Assembly (NCBI RefSeq): GCF_000760935.2
Contig: NZ_CP049744.1
Location: 4,061,501-4,125,500 of the forward strand
Origin: Rhodococcoides fascians A25f
GTDB lineage: Bacteria; Actinomycetota; Actinomycetes; Mycobacteriales; Mycobacteriaceae
Direction of reading: 5' to 3'
Length of the DNA stretch: 64,000 bases
The position numbers and the translations under genes are program-made. The first letter of the stretch is position 1. Every line of letters begins with the position of its first letter. Shown here one piece after another: positions 33,482-43,559 of the stretch. The notes beneath the pieces are model-generated. The model saw nothing but the letters and a program-made list of their open reading frames with translations, searched no databases and was not told where the DNA came from.

Positions 33482-34704
33482 CGGCCCGGCGGTGGCAGCT
33501 TGCCGCCATCGGAACCGGCTTGGCGGTGCTGGCCGCGGTCTCGTACACCGTGGTCCCTCGCATGATCACCACGTCCATCGTCGCCGAATTCTCCAGCACC
33601 ACCGGCCTGTACGTCGGTGACGACGTGAGGATCATGGGAGTCGATGTCGGCTCCGTCCGGTCGATCGAACCCCGCGGCGACCACGCCGACGTGGAGCTCG
33701 AAGTCGACTCGTCCTATCCGGTACCCGCCGATGCCATGGCCGTGATCGTCTCGCAGAGCCTCGTCGCCAGCCGCTTCGTACAACTCACCCCGCCCTACAC
33801 CGGTGGCCCGGCAATGGACAGTGGGCAACGAATCCCGATCTCGCGCACGGCGGTTCCGGTCGAGTGGGATCAGATCAAGGCCCAGCTCGCCCGGGTGGCC
33901 GACGCATTGGGAACCGCGACACCTGATCGACAGGCACCTCTCGGAGCCCTGGTGGACGCTGCCGATGCCAACCTGCGAGGTCAAGGACAGAACATCGCTA
34001 CAACGGTCACTCAGCTCTCCGATGCGCTGAAGACGTTGTCCGACGGCCGAACCGACCTGTTCGCTGTCGTCCGCAACCTGCAGGTATTCGTTTCTGCACT
34101 GTCGGCGAGCGGACAGCAGATCGTGAACTTCAACAACTCGATGGCGTCGATCACCGAGGTCCTGGATGCGAACTCCGAACAGATCGGTACCGCGTTGACG
34201 TCACTGGATGTCGCGGTGGGCGATGTGCAGCGCTTCGTCGCCGCCAATCGAGACGGTCTCGACGACACTCTCCGCAGCCTGCAGAGCGTGGTCGGTGAAC
34301 TCGCCGTGCAACGTGACGGAATCGCGCAGATACTCCATGTCGCCCCGACCGCATTGTCGAATCTGAACAACATCTATCAGCCTGCTCACAATGCGATCGT
34401 CTCCGCACTGGCACCGAACAACTTCGCCAATCCGATGGACTTCATCTGTTCGGCCATTGCCGCAGCGGAGGAAGTCGGAGCTCAGGAAGGGGCAAATCTG
34501 TGCGTGCAGTACCTCGGTCCGCTGCTGAAAACACTGGCCTTCGATTATCTTCCCCTGTCCACCAACCCGATTCACGGAGTTGGCGCACTCCCCGATCAGC
34601 TGGTCTACAGCGAACCCGACCTCGTACCGGCCGCCCCGGCACCGACCCCGGCACCCTCGCCGTCGTCGCTGACGGACCTTCTACTTCCGGGAGGCGGGCA
34701 ATGA
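33478..34704 (+). CDS. mceD: Mce-family protein D
   Basis: This 408-aa Mce protein has an N-terminal membrane helix (QLAAIGTGLAVLAAVSYTVV) and an Mce domain (about 38-118; GLYVGDDVRIMGVDVGSVRS). A helical stalk follows, with repeated hydrophobic heptads (Q/N/S/L-rich) and a Pro/Ala-rich C-terminal tail (PAAPAPTPAPSPSS), as is usual for MceD. GTG 33478 overlaps mceC (GTGA), and the stop overlaps the start of mceE. Confidence 0.92.
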   Translation: MTARRWQLAAIGTGLAVLAAVSYTVVPRMITTSIVAEFSSTTGLYVGDDVRIMGVDVGSVRSIEPRGDHADVELEVDSSYPVPADAMAVIVSQSLVASRFVQLTPPYTGGPAMDSGQRIPISRTAVPVEWDQIKAQLARVADALGTATPDRQAPLGALVDAADANLRGQGQNIATTVTQLSDALKTLSDGRTDLFAVVRNLQVFVSALSASGQQIVNFNNSMASITEVLDANSEQIGTALTSLDVAVGDVQRFVAANRDGLDDTLRSLQSVVGELAVQRDGIAQILHVAPTALSNLNNIYQPAHNAIVSALAPNNFANPMDFICSAIAAAEEVGAQEGANLCVQYLGPLLKTLAFDYLPLSTNPIHGVGALPDQLVYSEPDLVPAAPAPTPAPSPSSLTDLLLPGGGQ

Positions 34705-35816
34705 CGACGCGCACGCCGAACCGTCGTTCACTACTGCCACTCACCGGTGTGGCACTCGTCCTGCTGACCTCCGGGTGTGGCTGGCAGGGTCTCAATTCCC
34801 TCCCGCTGCCCGGCACCGAAGGCGAAGGGCCGGGCGCATATTCGGTGACCATCGAGATGCCGGACGTATCCACCATCGACCGCAATTCGCGAGTGCTCGC
34901 TTCCGACGTCACGGTGGGACGCGTCGCAGACATCGCCCTGGAGGACGGCCACGCGGTCGTCACCGTCCACATCGACCAGGGCGTGGAGTTGCCGGAGAAC
35001 GCTGTGGCAGCAGTCGGCCAGACCAGCCTTCTCGGATCTACCCACATCGAACTGTCGCCGCCCACCGCCGAATCACCCACCGGCCGTCTCGCCGATGGAG
35101 ATGTCATCCCGCTGGATCGAGCAGGCGCGTACCCCACCACCGAACAGACACTGTCCTCGCTCTCGCTCGTGCTGAACGGCGGCGGACTCCCCCAACTCGG
35201 TGACATCGTCGACGAGCTGGACGCCGCACTCGGTGGACGGCCGGAATCGGTTCGCGCTCTCATCGATCGTCTGAACACCCTCCTCGGCGGTCTCGTCGAA
35301 CAGCAAGCCGACATCGAACGCTCCATCGACAACCTCGATCGCTTCGCCGCCGACGTCGCCGCTCAGAACCAGGTGCTTGCCGACGCCGTCACGACACTCG
35401 GCCCTGCACTGGCGGTCTTGTCCGATCGCCGACAGGATCTGACCACCGCGCTGGTCTCGCTCGGCACGCTGGGCAGCACCGCGAAAGAGATCGTCGACGA
35501 CACCGGCGGTGACCTGGTCGCCGAACTCGAGGAGTTGCGTCCGGTACTGGCCTCGCTGGCAGACTCCGGTACGTCACTGACCGACTCGTTCCGCTATCTA
35601 CTCACCTACCCGTTTCCGATAGACACCTACCAGAATGCGGTGCGGGGCGACTACGCCAACGGTGATGTGACACTGGACCTTCGGCTCGACACCCTCGACA
35701 ACGCCCTGTTTCTCGGCACGCCGCTCGAAGGCGCACTCGGATCGTTTGCGCCCAGCCCGGCGGCGACGATCCCGTCGACCACAGATCTACTCATCCCACC
35801 GGCAGGCACTCCATGA
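34701..35816 (+). CDS. mceE: Mce-family lipoprotein E
   Basis: This 371-aa Mce protein is a lipoprotein: the signal peptide ends in the lipobox LLTSGC with Cys26 as the lipidated residue. MceE (LprN-like) is the lipoprotein of the complex in mycobacteria. The Mce domain spans about 45-125 (STIDRNSRVLASDVTVGRVAD), followed by a helical stalk. It starts at an ATGA overlap with mceD and ends at one with mceF. Confidence 0.93.
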   Translation: MTTRTPNRRSLLPLTGVALVLLTSGCGWQGLNSLPLPGTEGEGPGAYSVTIEMPDVSTIDRNSRVLASDVTVGRVADIALEDGHAVVTVHIDQGVELPENAVAAVGQTSLLGSTHIELSPPTAESPTGRLADGDVIPLDRAGAYPTTEQTLSSLSLVLNGGGLPQLGDIVDELDAALGGRPESVRALIDRLNTLLGGLVEQQADIERSIDNLDRFAADVAAQNQVLADAVTTLGPALAVLSDRRQDLTTALVSLGTLGSTAKEIVDDTGGDLVAELEELRPVLASLADSGTSLTDSFRYLLTYPFPIDTYQNAVRGDYANGDVTLDLRLDTLDNALFLGTPLEGALGSFAPSPAATIPSTTDLLIPPAGTP

Positions 35817-37114
35817 CACCGAAGCAGTCGCTCCATCGCAAGCTGTGGACCATTCTGGCCATCGCGGTGGTCTCGGTCTCGACCACCGGGATCTACTTCG
35901 CGCGACTTCCTGAACAGCTCGGCGTCGGTCGCTATCGAGTCGCCGTCGAACTCGCGGACGGTGCCGGTCTGTACACCGGTGCCAACGTGACGTATCGAGG
36001 TTCCGAAATCGGCCGAGTCGTCGAGCTGACCACCCATGGTGACGGAGCCCGAGCAGTCGTCTCACTCGTCTCGGATGTTGCGGTTCCCGCCGACACCGAA
36101 GCCGAGGTCCACTCCATGTCCGCAATCGGCGAGCAGTACATCGACATCGTTCCGAACTCGCCCGACGGCCCGTATCTGTCCGACGGTTCGGTGATTCCCC
36201 GGGACAGGACATCCGTCCCCGAACAGGTCGGCCCCACGATCGACCTGCTGCAGACGGCGTTGGCATCCATCGGCTCCGACAACCTTCGTAGCGTGCTCGA
36301 CGAAAGCGCTGCAGCGCTGGGAAACAACGGAACGAACGTCGCCGAACTCCTCGACTCGTTCCGTACTCTGAGCGCCGACGCGAACGCCGACACCGAATCG
36401 ATCACCGCACTGATCGACGATGCCGATCCCGTCCTGGCGGCAACCGCGGCAAGCAGCGACTCGATCAGGGCCTGGGCTGCGTCACTGACCGGTGTCACCG
36501 GCACGCTTCGTGACCACGATGCGTCGGTACGTGCCCTCATCGACAAGGGCACGCCGATGGCCACCGAGGTGACTGCCTTGTTCCAGCAGCTGCAGCCGAC
36601 ACTGCCTCTGCTACTGGCGAATCTGGCGACAGTGGAACAAGTCGCAGTGGTCTACAACCCGTCGATCGAACAAATTCTGGTGTTGTACCCGCCCCTCATC
36701 GCAGCGACACAGGGAACCGGGATGCTCAATTCCCAGGCCGGAGAGCCGGGCCAGAACACGTACTTCGCGGCACAGGTGAACGACCCACCGCCCTGTACCA
36801 CAGGGTTCCTACCGGCATCGGAACGCCGATCACCCACCGAGATCGACACCATCCCGACTCCTGAAGGGCTCTACTGCAAGGTCGATCCAGCCGATCCGAC
36901 CGCCATTCGTGGCGCGAGAAACCTTCCGTGCATGGAGTTTCCGGGACGTCGTGCCGCTACCGTGGAACTGTGCCGCGACCCAGTGGCATCCACCGGCGAG
37001 TACGACCCGACCGACAGTTCCTACATCGCCGGCGACGGTCGACGATACGTCGACGAGAACCTCGACACCACGACGCAGACTCTGGACGGCTTGCTGGTCC
37101 CTGACGGGGGCTGA
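35813..37114 (+). CDS. mceF: Mce-family protein F
   Basis: This 433-aa protein, the last of the six Mce subunits, has one membrane helix (LWTILAIAVVSVSTTGIYFA), an Mce domain (about 40-120; GLYTGANVTYRGSEIGRVVE), a helical stalk, and a globular C-terminal part with several Cys (DPPPCTTGF, GLYCKVD, NLPCMEF, VELCRD) that could form disulfides outside the membrane. It closes the operon that begins with multicopper oxidase 2; the stop is 21 bp from the stop of a convergent Mce-associated gene. Confidence 0.92.
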   Translation: MTPKQSLHRKLWTILAIAVVSVSTTGIYFARLPEQLGVGRYRVAVELADGAGLYTGANVTYRGSEIGRVVELTTHGDGARAVVSLVSDVAVPADTEAEVHSMSAIGEQYIDIVPNSPDGPYLSDGSVIPRDRTSVPEQVGPTIDLLQTALASIGSDNLRSVLDESAAALGNNGTNVAELLDSFRTLSADANADTESITALIDDADPVLAATAASSDSIRAWAASLTGVTGTLRDHDASVRALIDKGTPMATEVTALFQQLQPTLPLLLANLATVEQVAVVYNPSIEQILVLYPPLIAATQGTGMLNSQAGEPGQNTYFAAQVNDPPPCTTGFLPASERRSPTEIDTIPTPEGLYCKVDPADPTAIRGARNLPCMEFPGRRAATVELCRDPVASTGEYDPTDSSYIAGDGRRYVDENLDTTTQTLDGLLVPDGG

Positions 37115-37135
37115 GCGCCCATGACGTCCTCGGAG

Positions 37136-37618
37136 TCAGATCGGATCGAGTGTGGAAATCAACCACCGGCCGTCGACCTGGGTGAGTTCGATCCGAAGGC
37201 TGCTCGATGCGGCCTTCGGATCCGGGGCGTCGGTGGAGGTGATGTTCTGGTTCACGAACACCAGTGCCACCGCCGAGTTCTCCGACGAGGACACCACTGA
37301 ACTGGCCGATACCGTTGCACTCGAGGTGATTCCGCGATCTTTCGCGGCCGGAGCGATGGACTCGGCACCGAATGCGCTGTAGTAGTTCAGGAAATCACCC
37401 GTGAGGAAGGATGCTGCATGCTCGATGTCGGCATCGACCGTCTCCGCGCGGTAGGACAGGACCGCGACGGCACCGTCGTCGGCCGCGTCACCGATTGCCG
37501 AGCGAGCCTGCTGCTGTTCTTCGTCCGCTCGGTTCACCACGTAGAGCGAGGCCGTGGATGCGCCGCCACCGACGAGCAACACCGACAGGCCCGCTACCAG
37601 CACCCGACGGCCGATCAC
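37136..37618 (-). CDS. Mce-associated membrane protein 2
   Basis: This roughly 160-aa protein has one N-terminal membrane helix (RVLVAGLSVLLVGGGASTASLY) and an exported domain of the Mce-associated (Mas) type, a fold related to SnoaL-like/VirB8-like domains, ending in SLRIELTQVDGRWLISTLDPI. Mas proteins stabilise or regulate Mce complexes. The GTG at 37618 overlaps the stop of the upstream Mas gene (GTGA). In most mce loci these genes follow mceF on the same strand; here they are on the opposite strand, facing it. Confidence 0.82.
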   Translation of the reverse strand: MIGRRVLVAGLSVLLVGGGASTASLYVVNRADEEQQQARSAIGDAADDGAVAVLSYRAETVDADIEHAASFLTGDFLNYYSAFGAESIAPAAKDRGITSSATVSASSVVSSSENSAVALVFVNQNITSTDAPDPKAASSSLRIELTQVDGRWLISTLDPI

Positions 37619-38211
37619 GGGACGAACTCCACGTCGGATACCAAGATCGACTCGCCGGCGTTGTCGAGGGTCACTCGAAGCCTCCATATTCTCGGTTCTT
37701 CCTGCGCGCCGGATGAATTGGTGACGCTCGACGTCGCTGCCACGAGAACACTCGCGGTACGGTCGTCGGCGTTCTCGATTCCTGCTTCGGTGATGGACCC
37801 CGTCGCCTGCACATCGGCTTGCTGCACCACCGAGACGAAATCATCTGCTCGATCGCCGAACTGGTCGCGAAACGTGCCGGTCGAACGCTCCAGAACTCGC
37901 GCGACATCGTCGTCGACGGTCGACGCGGAAATCGTGGTCAGATCGAGCACGCTCTGGCGTGCAGCCTGTAGATATCGCTGCTGAAGGTCCTGTGCAGCAT
38001 CCAATTTCTGATGCTGATGCAGCAGCAGCGCACTGCTCGCGCCGAGCGCCACGACCCCCACCACAGCGACGCCGAACAGGCTGCGACGCAGCCACAGCGG
38101 ACGCCTGGGTGCATCGTTCGATTCGTCGTTGTCGACAGCGGCTTCATCGACGTCCGGCGTATCCTCGGTCGATTCGGATGCGCTCTCCAGCACTGCTTCT
38201 CGCTCACTCAT
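37615..38211 (-). CDS. Mce-associated membrane protein 1
   Basis: This 198-aa protein has an acidic, disordered N-terminus (ESASESTEDTPDVDEAAVDN), a membrane helix (SLFGVAVVGVVALGASSALLL) and an exported Mas domain ending in RLRVTLDNAGESILVSDVEFV. ATG 38211 is the first good start; upstream sequence holds the 18-bp regulon site at 38244-38261, 33 bp from the ATG. It is translationally coupled to the second Mas gene and divergent from the hydrolase-oxygenase operon, so it is probably induced together with the mce operon despite being on the other strand. Confidence 0.82.
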   Translation of the reverse strand: MSEREAVLESASESTEDTPDVDEAAVDNDESNDAPRRPLWLRRSLFGVAVVGVVALGASSALLLHQHQKLDAAQDLQQRYLQAARQSVLDLTTISASTVDDDVARVLERSTGTFRDQFGDRADDFVSVVQQADVQATGSITEAGIENADDRTASVLVAATSSVTNSSGAQEEPRIWRLRVTLDNAGESILVSDVEFVP

Positions 38212-38243
38212 CGATATCACTCTCTCAGTCCAGAACCAACCGA

Positions 38244-38261
38244 CCGTACTACACGGTATGG
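38244..38261. promoter_or_regulatory. 18-bp regulon site, copy 4 (Mce-associated genes)
   Basis: CCGTACTACACGGTATGG, 33 bp upstream of the leftward Mce-associated gene start at 38211. It matches the CCATAC-N6-GTATGG dyad at 11 of 12 half-site positions. Confidence 0.78.
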
Positions 38262-38300
38262 ACATTTCGCAGCCGAACGAACAAGAAAGACAAGACTTGT

Positions 38301-38318
38301 CCATACCTCGAAGTATGG
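38301..38318. promoter_or_regulatory. 18-bp regulon site, copy 5 (hydrolase-oxygenase operon)
   Basis: CCATACCTCGAAGTATGG, a perfect 6+6 dyad with 6-bp spacer, 50 bp upstream of the rightward hydrolase start at 38368. It faces copy 4, so each of the two divergent promoters has its own site. Confidence 0.82.
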
Positions 38319-38367
38319 TAGGTTTCTGTGACTCGGATCGCATTCGTCCTAGGAGGCGGACCCTCAA

Positions 38368-39471
38368 GTGATCGTCGACAATTTCCAGAGAATTCAGTAC
38401 GAACCAGCCCGAGACGGCCGGGTGGAAATGCACTCCGGCCTGTCCCGGCACTACCCCACGCTGCACGCCAATCTCGTTGCCCGGCAGCACTACGACCGCA
38501 GTGTCGGAATCCTTCTCGCACATCCCACCTCGGACTTCCTGTCGCACTTCCTACTTCGCGGATTCGCCGAAGCCGGTCTGCCGATCATGGGACTGAACAC
38601 GCGATACAGCTCCAACGAACCGGCGCTGTTGATGGAACGCGCGATCGCCGATGTCGGATCCGGTGTGCGCTGGATGAAGAACGAACTCGGGTTCGAGAAG
38701 GTCGTTCTGCTCGGGTTCAGTGGCGGCGGCTCGCTGTCGACCTACTACCAGGAGCAGGCGGAGTCGCCCACCGTCGAGGTCGACGGCCACGCGCTCGTCC
38801 CGGCCGATGCACTGATGCTCGTCGGAGCTCACTCCGGTCGGGCACGTGTACTGCGGCACTGGATCGACCCTGCCGTCACCGACGAGAACGATCCGTTCTC
38901 CACCGACCCGGAGCTCGATCTGTACAGCCCCGATCGCACCGATCCCCTCGATCGGAACTGGGTCGAGCAATACCGCGCGGCGCAGCTCGAACGCATCAGG
39001 AGAATCGACGACTGGGCAATCCGAAAACTCGACACCATGGCTGTCCGGGGCGCGTCGGATCACGCATTCGTGGTCCACCGCACGGTCGCAGACCCTCGAT
39101 TCGTCGACCTCACGCTCGATCCCAGCGACCGAAAGCTGGGCAGCATGTACGGAGATCCCCAGCGCGCCAACACCGCAGCCGGCGGGCTCGCACGATTCGT
39201 GTCGGTACGCAGCTGGCTGAGCACCTGGAGCTCCGATCACACCGGAGCCGACGCTCTGAAGAATCTACCGAGGATCGACGCACCGACGCTGATCGTCTCG
39301 CTGCTCGGCGACCAAGCCGCATTCGCGGACGATGCCCGCGCGATGCACGACGCCAGTCCTGACTCGACGCTCGTCGAGTTGCCCGAACTCAATCACTATC
39401 TCGTCGACCAACCCCACGGTGTCGGCGCCGTCACCGACGAATGCGGCACCTGGATGGAGAAGAACGTATGA
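38368..39471 (+). CDS. Cytoplasmic alpha/beta-hydrolase
   Basis: This 367-aa hydrolase has no signal peptide. The nucleophile elbow is LLGFSGGGS (Ser118); the candidate acid lies in [12 protein letters not shown] and the His in [12 protein letters not shown], so a full triad seems present. A long lid region (residues about 150-270) separates the core strands, suggesting a bulky substrate. GTG 38368 follows AGGAGG at 11 nt. It is the first gene of a six-gene operon under regulon site 5 and overlaps the MpaB-type oxygenase gene by 4 nt. It probably cleaves an ester or a carbon-carbon bond of the imported compound. Confidence 0.8.
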   Translation: MIVDNFQRIQYEPARDGRVEMHSGLSRHYPTLHANLVARQHYDRSVGILLAHPTSDFLSHFLLRGFAEAGLPIMGLNTRYSSNEPALLMERAIADVGSGVRWMKNELGFEKVVLLGFSGGGSLSTYYQEQAESPTVEVDGHALVPADALMLVGAHSGRARVLRHWIDPAVTDENDPFSTDPELDLYSPDRTDPLDRNWVEQYRAAQLERIRRIDDWAIRKLDTMAVRGASDHAFVVHRTVADPRFVDLTLDPSDRKLGSMYGDPQRANTAAGGLARFVSVRSWLSTWSSDHTGADALKNLPRIDAPTLIVSLLGDQAAFADDARAMHDASPDSTLVELPELNHYLVDQPHGVGAVTDECGTWMEKNV

Positions 39472-40721
39472 CCCTCACCGCGGACACCGGACGCGTCCCC
39501 ACTGCTTTCACGTATTGGGAGCATCGAGAGAACCCGCGTCTCGCCCGAGTCGAATCGACGGTGCGAAAGCTGTTCGGCACGTCGCTCTTTCCGTCCGACG
39601 AACTCGCCGCCGACTTCTGCGACAGCCTGTTCCACGGAGACCCCGTCGCCGAGAACTTCGTCGACGAGGTCTTCGCCGCGGATCCGAAGGCCGGGCGTGC
39701 ACTTCTCGACCGAGCGTTGGTGGAGGGCATCGACGCACTCGACGACGTACCGGTCAGCATGCGCATTCTCTTCGACGAGTTCGAGACGCTTCCGGAGTGG
39801 GTGCGGCCGGAGCTGGTCGAACAGGGCGCGGCCATCTGGCGGCGCTGGGGAACGATGTTGTTCGCTGTTGCGGGCGGCATCACCCTCGAGATGTACACCG
39901 AGGCAGCCGTTGCGACACCGCTGTCCCTCGCCGGCGGCTACGCAGGCGACAACGCACTACGCCGATTTCTGGAAACCTGCCAGTTCTGGGTCGACACATC
40001 GGAGCCGGGGGCGCTGTTGCGCATCGGATCGACCGGCCGAGCAACCGCGATGAAGGTGCGGGTGATGCACGTTGCAGTCAGACGCCGCATCGATGGGCAT
40101 CCCGAATGGCACACCGAGAAGTGGGGCTACCCCATCAGCCAGGGCTATCAGATGCTGACGCTGCTCGGGGGCAGCACCGTACCCGCGTTGGCGCTGCGAC
40201 TCGTCGGACTGCAGACCACACCCACCGAGATCCGCGCGCTGCTGCATTTTCAGAAGTTCATGGGTCATCTGCTCGGGGTGAACGTGGACAACTTCCCGAC
40301 CACCATTGCCGACTCACTGCGCATGACGGCCATGGTCTCGGCAGCACGCAGTTACGACGCCGGGGTGCACGGCAAGGAACTGATCGAATCGTTTCCCGCC
40401 AGCTTTGCACCCAGGCCGCACCAGAAGGGATTCGCGCGCCTACGTGCTCGGTACAACTACGGCATCTACGGCGCGTACACCACGCTGTTCATGGGCCCGG
40501 CGACGCGTGCGAAATACGATATGCCTTCGGCGTTCCCGTGGATTCTGATCGTGATCGCGCGATTCCCTCTCATCACTGCGCTCGAGCTCGTTCGCCGATT
40601 CGTGCCCGGTGTCGCACCGCGGATGGAGCGAATCGCCGACGCGCACCGTCGCAGCTGGCTTCGTGCCCAAATGGACGGCCGAGAGGCCGAATTCGATGCC
40701 CAGGGAGCGTTGCGGCGATGA
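39468..40721 (+). CDS. MpaB/Lcp-type (DUF2236) oxygenase
   Basis: This 417-aa helical protein belongs to the DUF2236 family, which includes latex-clearing protein (Lcp), a b-type haem dioxygenase that cleaves polyisoprene, and MpaB, which cleaves the prenyl side chain of a mycophenolic acid precursor. The core region [20 protein letters not shown], continuing into HVAVRRR, contains the conserved Arg/Thr and His (candidate haem ligand). Unlike Lcp, it has no Tat signal, so it would work in the cytoplasm or at the inner membrane (hydrophobic LFMGPATRA...[14 protein letters not shown] near residues 340-380). It starts at an ATGA overlap with the hydrolase and overlaps hmgA by 4 nt. Confidence 0.78.
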   Translation: MTLTADTGRVPTAFTYWEHRENPRLARVESTVRKLFGTSLFPSDELAADFCDSLFHGDPVAENFVDEVFAADPKAGRALLDRALVEGIDALDDVPVSMRILFDEFETLPEWVRPELVEQGAAIWRRWGTMLFAVAGGITLEMYTEAAVATPLSLAGGYAGDNALRRFLETCQFWVDTSEPGALLRIGSTGRATAMKVRVMHVAVRRRIDGHPEWHTEKWGYPISQGYQMLTLLGGSTVPALALRLVGLQTTPTEIRALLHFQKFMGHLLGVNVDNFPTTIADSLRMTAMVSAARSYDAGVHGKELIESFPASFAPRPHQKGFARLRARYNYGIYGAYTTLFMGPATRAKYDMPSAFPWILIVIARFPLITALELVRRFVPGVAPRMERIADAHRRSWLRAQMDGREAEFDAQGALRR

Positions 40722-42040
40722 CCGAGAACCTCGAATATCAGACCGGATTCGGGAACGAACATCATTCCGAGGCGATCGCGGGTGCGCTGCCCTGGGGTCA
40801 GAACTCCCCGCAGCGAGCGCCCTACGGCCTCTATGCCGAGCAGCTCTCCGGGACCGCGTTCACCGAGCCACGCGAGATCAATCGACGCAGCTGGGTCTAC
40901 CGCATCGACCCATCGGCACGGCACCCGAGGTTCGAGCGCATCGACAACCGCCACTTCCGATCAGCGCCCTTGGTCGACGGCGTACTCGACGTCAATCGTC
41001 TGCGCTGGAATCCTCTGGACACCCCGTGGCCGGACGAGGATTTCCTGGACAGCATGTACACGATGGCAGCCAACGGCAATGTGCTCGAGCGCAACGGAAT
41101 CGCCGTGCACATGTACCACGCGACCAGGTCGATGACCGACCGGTATTTCGCCGATCTCGACGGAGAAATACTCGTCGTTCCGCAATCGGGTGGAATACGA
41201 CTGCATACCGAGTTCGGACTCCTCGACGTCCTGCCCGGCGAGATCGCCGTGATCGGTCGTGCAGTGAAGTTTCGGGTGTCACTGCACACGAATTCGGCCT
41301 CCGGTTACGTCTGCGAGAACTACGGGTCCTACTTCACCCTGCCCGAACTGGGCCCCATCGGATCCAATGGCCTCGCCCATGCCCGTGACTTCTCGTATCC
41401 GGTTGCCGCGTACGAGGATCGTACGGACACCGTGCAGGTGGTCCAGAAGTTCGGCGGCCAGCTCTGGGCAGCGGAGTACGACCACTCCCCCTTGGACGTG
41501 GTGGCCTGGCACGGCACACACAGTGCGTACAAATACGATACCGACCGCTTCAACACCATGGGCACCGTCGGGTGGGATCATCCCGATCCGTCCATCTTCA
41601 CCGTTCTGACCTCCCCGTCGGAGCGACCCGGCCAGGCGAATGTCGACCTCGCCATCTTTCCACCGCGATGGAACGTCGCCGAACATTCGTTCCGGCCTCC
41701 TCACTTCCACCGCAACATCATGACCGAGTTCATGGGACTCGTTCGAGGGCAACATGATTCCAAGGCCGAAGGTTTCGTCCCCGGTGGGGCGAGCCTGCAC
41801 AACATGTGGGGAGCCCACGGACCCGACCTCGAAACGTTCACCACCGCTTCGAATGCTGAGCTGGTGCCCCAGAAGTTCGACGGGTCCTTGGCTTTCATGT
41901 TCGAGACCCGACTTCCGTTGATCACGACGGACTTCGCGCACAGTGCTGGGCACCGCCAGCCGGACTACGACTCTTCGTGGAGCGGCTTGCAACGACATTT
42001 CGTTCCCCGAGATTCCGCATCCACAGGAGACCCACGATGA
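40718..42040 (+). CDS. hmgA: Homogentisate 1,2-dioxygenase family protein
   Basis: This 440-aa enzyme of the HGD family opens the ring of homogentisate with Fe(II) and O2. It begins with the family hallmark [13 protein letters not shown] and carries the iron-ligand region [15 protein letters not shown] (His and Glu), followed by a later His in [15 protein letters not shown]. The length and full set of motifs indicate an active enzyme. The usual companions maleylacetoacetate isomerase and fumarylacetoacetase are absent; the gene is instead locked between an MpaB-type oxygenase and an aldehyde dehydrogenase by 4-nt overlaps. It may act on homogentisate released from a prenylated quinol or on a related substituted hydroquinone. 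Confidence 0.9.
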   Translation: MTENLEYQTGFGNEHHSEAIAGALPWGQNSPQRAPYGLYAEQLSGTAFTEPREINRRSWVYRIDPSARHPRFERIDNRHFRSAPLVDGVLDVNRLRWNPLDTPWPDEDFLDSMYTMAANGNVLERNGIAVHMYHATRSMTDRYFADLDGEILVVPQSGGIRLHTEFGLLDVLPGEIAVIGRAVKFRVSLHTNSASGYVCENYGSYFTLPELGPIGSNGLAHARDFSYPVAAYEDRTDTVQVVQKFGGQLWAAEYDHSPLDVVAWHGTHSAYKYDTDRFNTMGTVGWDHPDPSIFTVLTSPSERPGQANVDLAIFPPRWNVAEHSFRPPHFHRNIMTEFMGLVRGQHDSKAEGFVPGGASLHNMWGAHGPDLETFTTASNAELVPQKFDGSLAFMFETRLPLITTDFAHSAGHRQPDYDSSWSGLQRHFVPRDSASTGDPR

Positions 42041-43524
42041 CCACAGCCGACATCACTCGACCTGAATTCGATCTACCCGAGCCACTGCTTCGCATCGGTG
42101 GTGCACGTATCGCAGCGGCCGACGGTGCCACGTACACCTCGACTAATCCTGCCACCGGCGAGGTGGTGGCCCAGATCGCCGCGGCCGGCCAGGAGGACGT
42201 GGATGCGGCAGTTCGGTCTGCACGTGAGCAGTTCGAGCACGGTGAGTGGTCGCGTACCAGCGGCCCCGAGAGAGGAAAGGCACTGACTCGGTTGGCGTCG
42301 CTCATCGATGCGGACGCCGAGACTCTTGCTGCCCTCGAAGCTGTCGAGATGGGCAAGCTCTTTCGCGACTCCGTCGGCGGTGACATTCCCTGTACCGCCG
42401 AGTCGTTCCGTCACTTCGCCGGGTGGGCCGACAAGATCTCCGGCTCGACCATGTCCCTACCCAACTTCGGCCCACAGAACAGATTCGGCTACACCGTCCG
42501 CCAGCCGCTCGGTGTCGTCGCTGCCATCACTCCCTGGAACAACCCGGCCCTCATCGCGGCCTGGAAGCTGGCACCGGCTCTCGCCGCGGGGAACACCGTC
42601 GTCGTCAAGCCGGCAGAGGATGCCTCACTGTCCACGCTGCGACTGGTCGAACTCGCCGCCGAGGCAGGCATTCCGGACGGTGTGATCAACGTGGTCACCG
42701 GTCTCGGTCCCGTCGCCGGTGCGGCCCTGGCCGCGCACCCCGGGGTCGACAAGGTCTCGTTCACCGGCAGCCCCGCTGTGGGGCAATCGATTCAGAGCTT
42801 CGCGGGGGAGAGCTTCCGCAAGCTCGTTCTCGAACTCGGAGGCAAGGCACCCCAGCTGATCTTCGAGGACGCGGATCTCGACGCAGCGATGCCCTGGATC
42901 GCGATGGGCAACTTTTATCATCAGGGTCAGGTGTGTGCTGCCGGGACGCGGGTGCTGGCGCACGAGTCCGTCATCGATCAGGTGGTCGACGGGCTCGTTG
43001 CGGCCGCAGAGAGCGCCGTGGTCGGGGATCCCTTCGACGACCGGTCCACCATGGGGACCGTCGTCAACGCGAAGCAGCTCGCCCGCATCGAGGGATACAT
43101 CGATTCCGGAATATCCGAAGGCGCACAATTGATCTACGGCGGTAAGCGCGAACGTAGTACGGGAATCTACGCGCAGCCCACGGTGTTCCGCGGGACCAAC
43201 GAACTCACCATTGCACGCGACGAGATCTTCGGCCCGGTCGCCACGGTGATCAGCTTCCGCACCACCGAGGAGGCAATTCGTATCGCCAACGACACTCGGT
43301 ACGGACTCAACGCAATGGTTTACTCGCAGAACATCTCCCGTGTCCATTCCGTCGTCGAGAAGCTCCGAGTGGGAACGGTGTGGGTCAACGGATGGGGTGT
43401 GCCGGATCCGGCACTGCCCTGGGGCGGTCGAGCAGGGAGCGGCATCGGCCGCGAACTCGGTCGATCCGGACTCGAGGGCGACACCGAGGAAAAGACGGTA
43501 CACATCGGCTTCGACGGCCTGTGA
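42037..43524 (+). CDS. NAD(P)-dependent aldehyde dehydrogenase
   Basis: This 495-aa aldehyde dehydrogenase oxidises an aldehyde to the acid. The catalytic Glu is in LELGGKAPQ, the Cys in [11 protein letters not shown], and the cofactor-site motif FTGSPAVGQ is intact; [20 protein letters not shown] is the typical Asn-containing segment. The closest general type is the betaine/phenylacetaldehyde aldehyde dehydrogenase group. ATG 42037 overlaps the hmgA stop (ATGA). In this operon it would oxidise the aldehyde produced by an MpaB/Lcp-type cleavage, giving an acid for the CoA-transferase of the same regulon; that step is inference. Confidence 0.92.
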   Translation: MTTADITRPEFDLPEPLLRIGGARIAAADGATYTSTNPATGEVVAQIAAAGQEDVDAAVRSAREQFEHGEWSRTSGPERGKALTRLASLIDADAETLAALEAVEMGKLFRDSVGGDIPCTAESFRHFAGWADKISGSTMSLPNFGPQNRFGYTVRQPLGVVAAITPWNNPALIAAWKLAPALAAGNTVVVKPAEDASLSTLRLVELAAEAGIPDGVINVVTGLGPVAGAALAAHPGVDKVSFTGSPAVGQSIQSFAGESFRKLVLELGGKAPQLIFEDADLDAAMPWIAMGNFYHQGQVCAAGTRVLAHESVIDQVVDGLVAAAESAVVGDPFDDRSTMGTVVNAKQLARIEGYIDSGISEGAQLIYGGKRERSTGIYAQPTVFRGTNELTIARDEIFGPVATVISFRTTEEAIRIANDTRYGLNAMVYSQNISRVHSVVEKLRVGTVWVNGWGVPDPALPWGGRAGSGIGRELGRSGLEGDTEEKTVHIGFDGL

Positions 43525-43559
43525 TGCCCGGAACCAGCAAACGAAGCGGAGAACTACAG

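Noticed and set aside
39332..42040. 902-codon frame that would fuse a large N-terminus to homogentisate dioxygenase
   Set aside because: The upstream part lies in a shadow frame of the MpaB-type oxygenase; the dioxygenase begins at 40718 with its normal N-terminus.
40718..42040. Part of an ordinary tyrosine/homogentisate operon
   Set aside because: Neither fumarylacetoacetase, maleylacetoacetate isomerase nor 4-hydroxyphenylpyruvate dioxygenase is next to it, and it is overlapped on both sides by unrelated genes.
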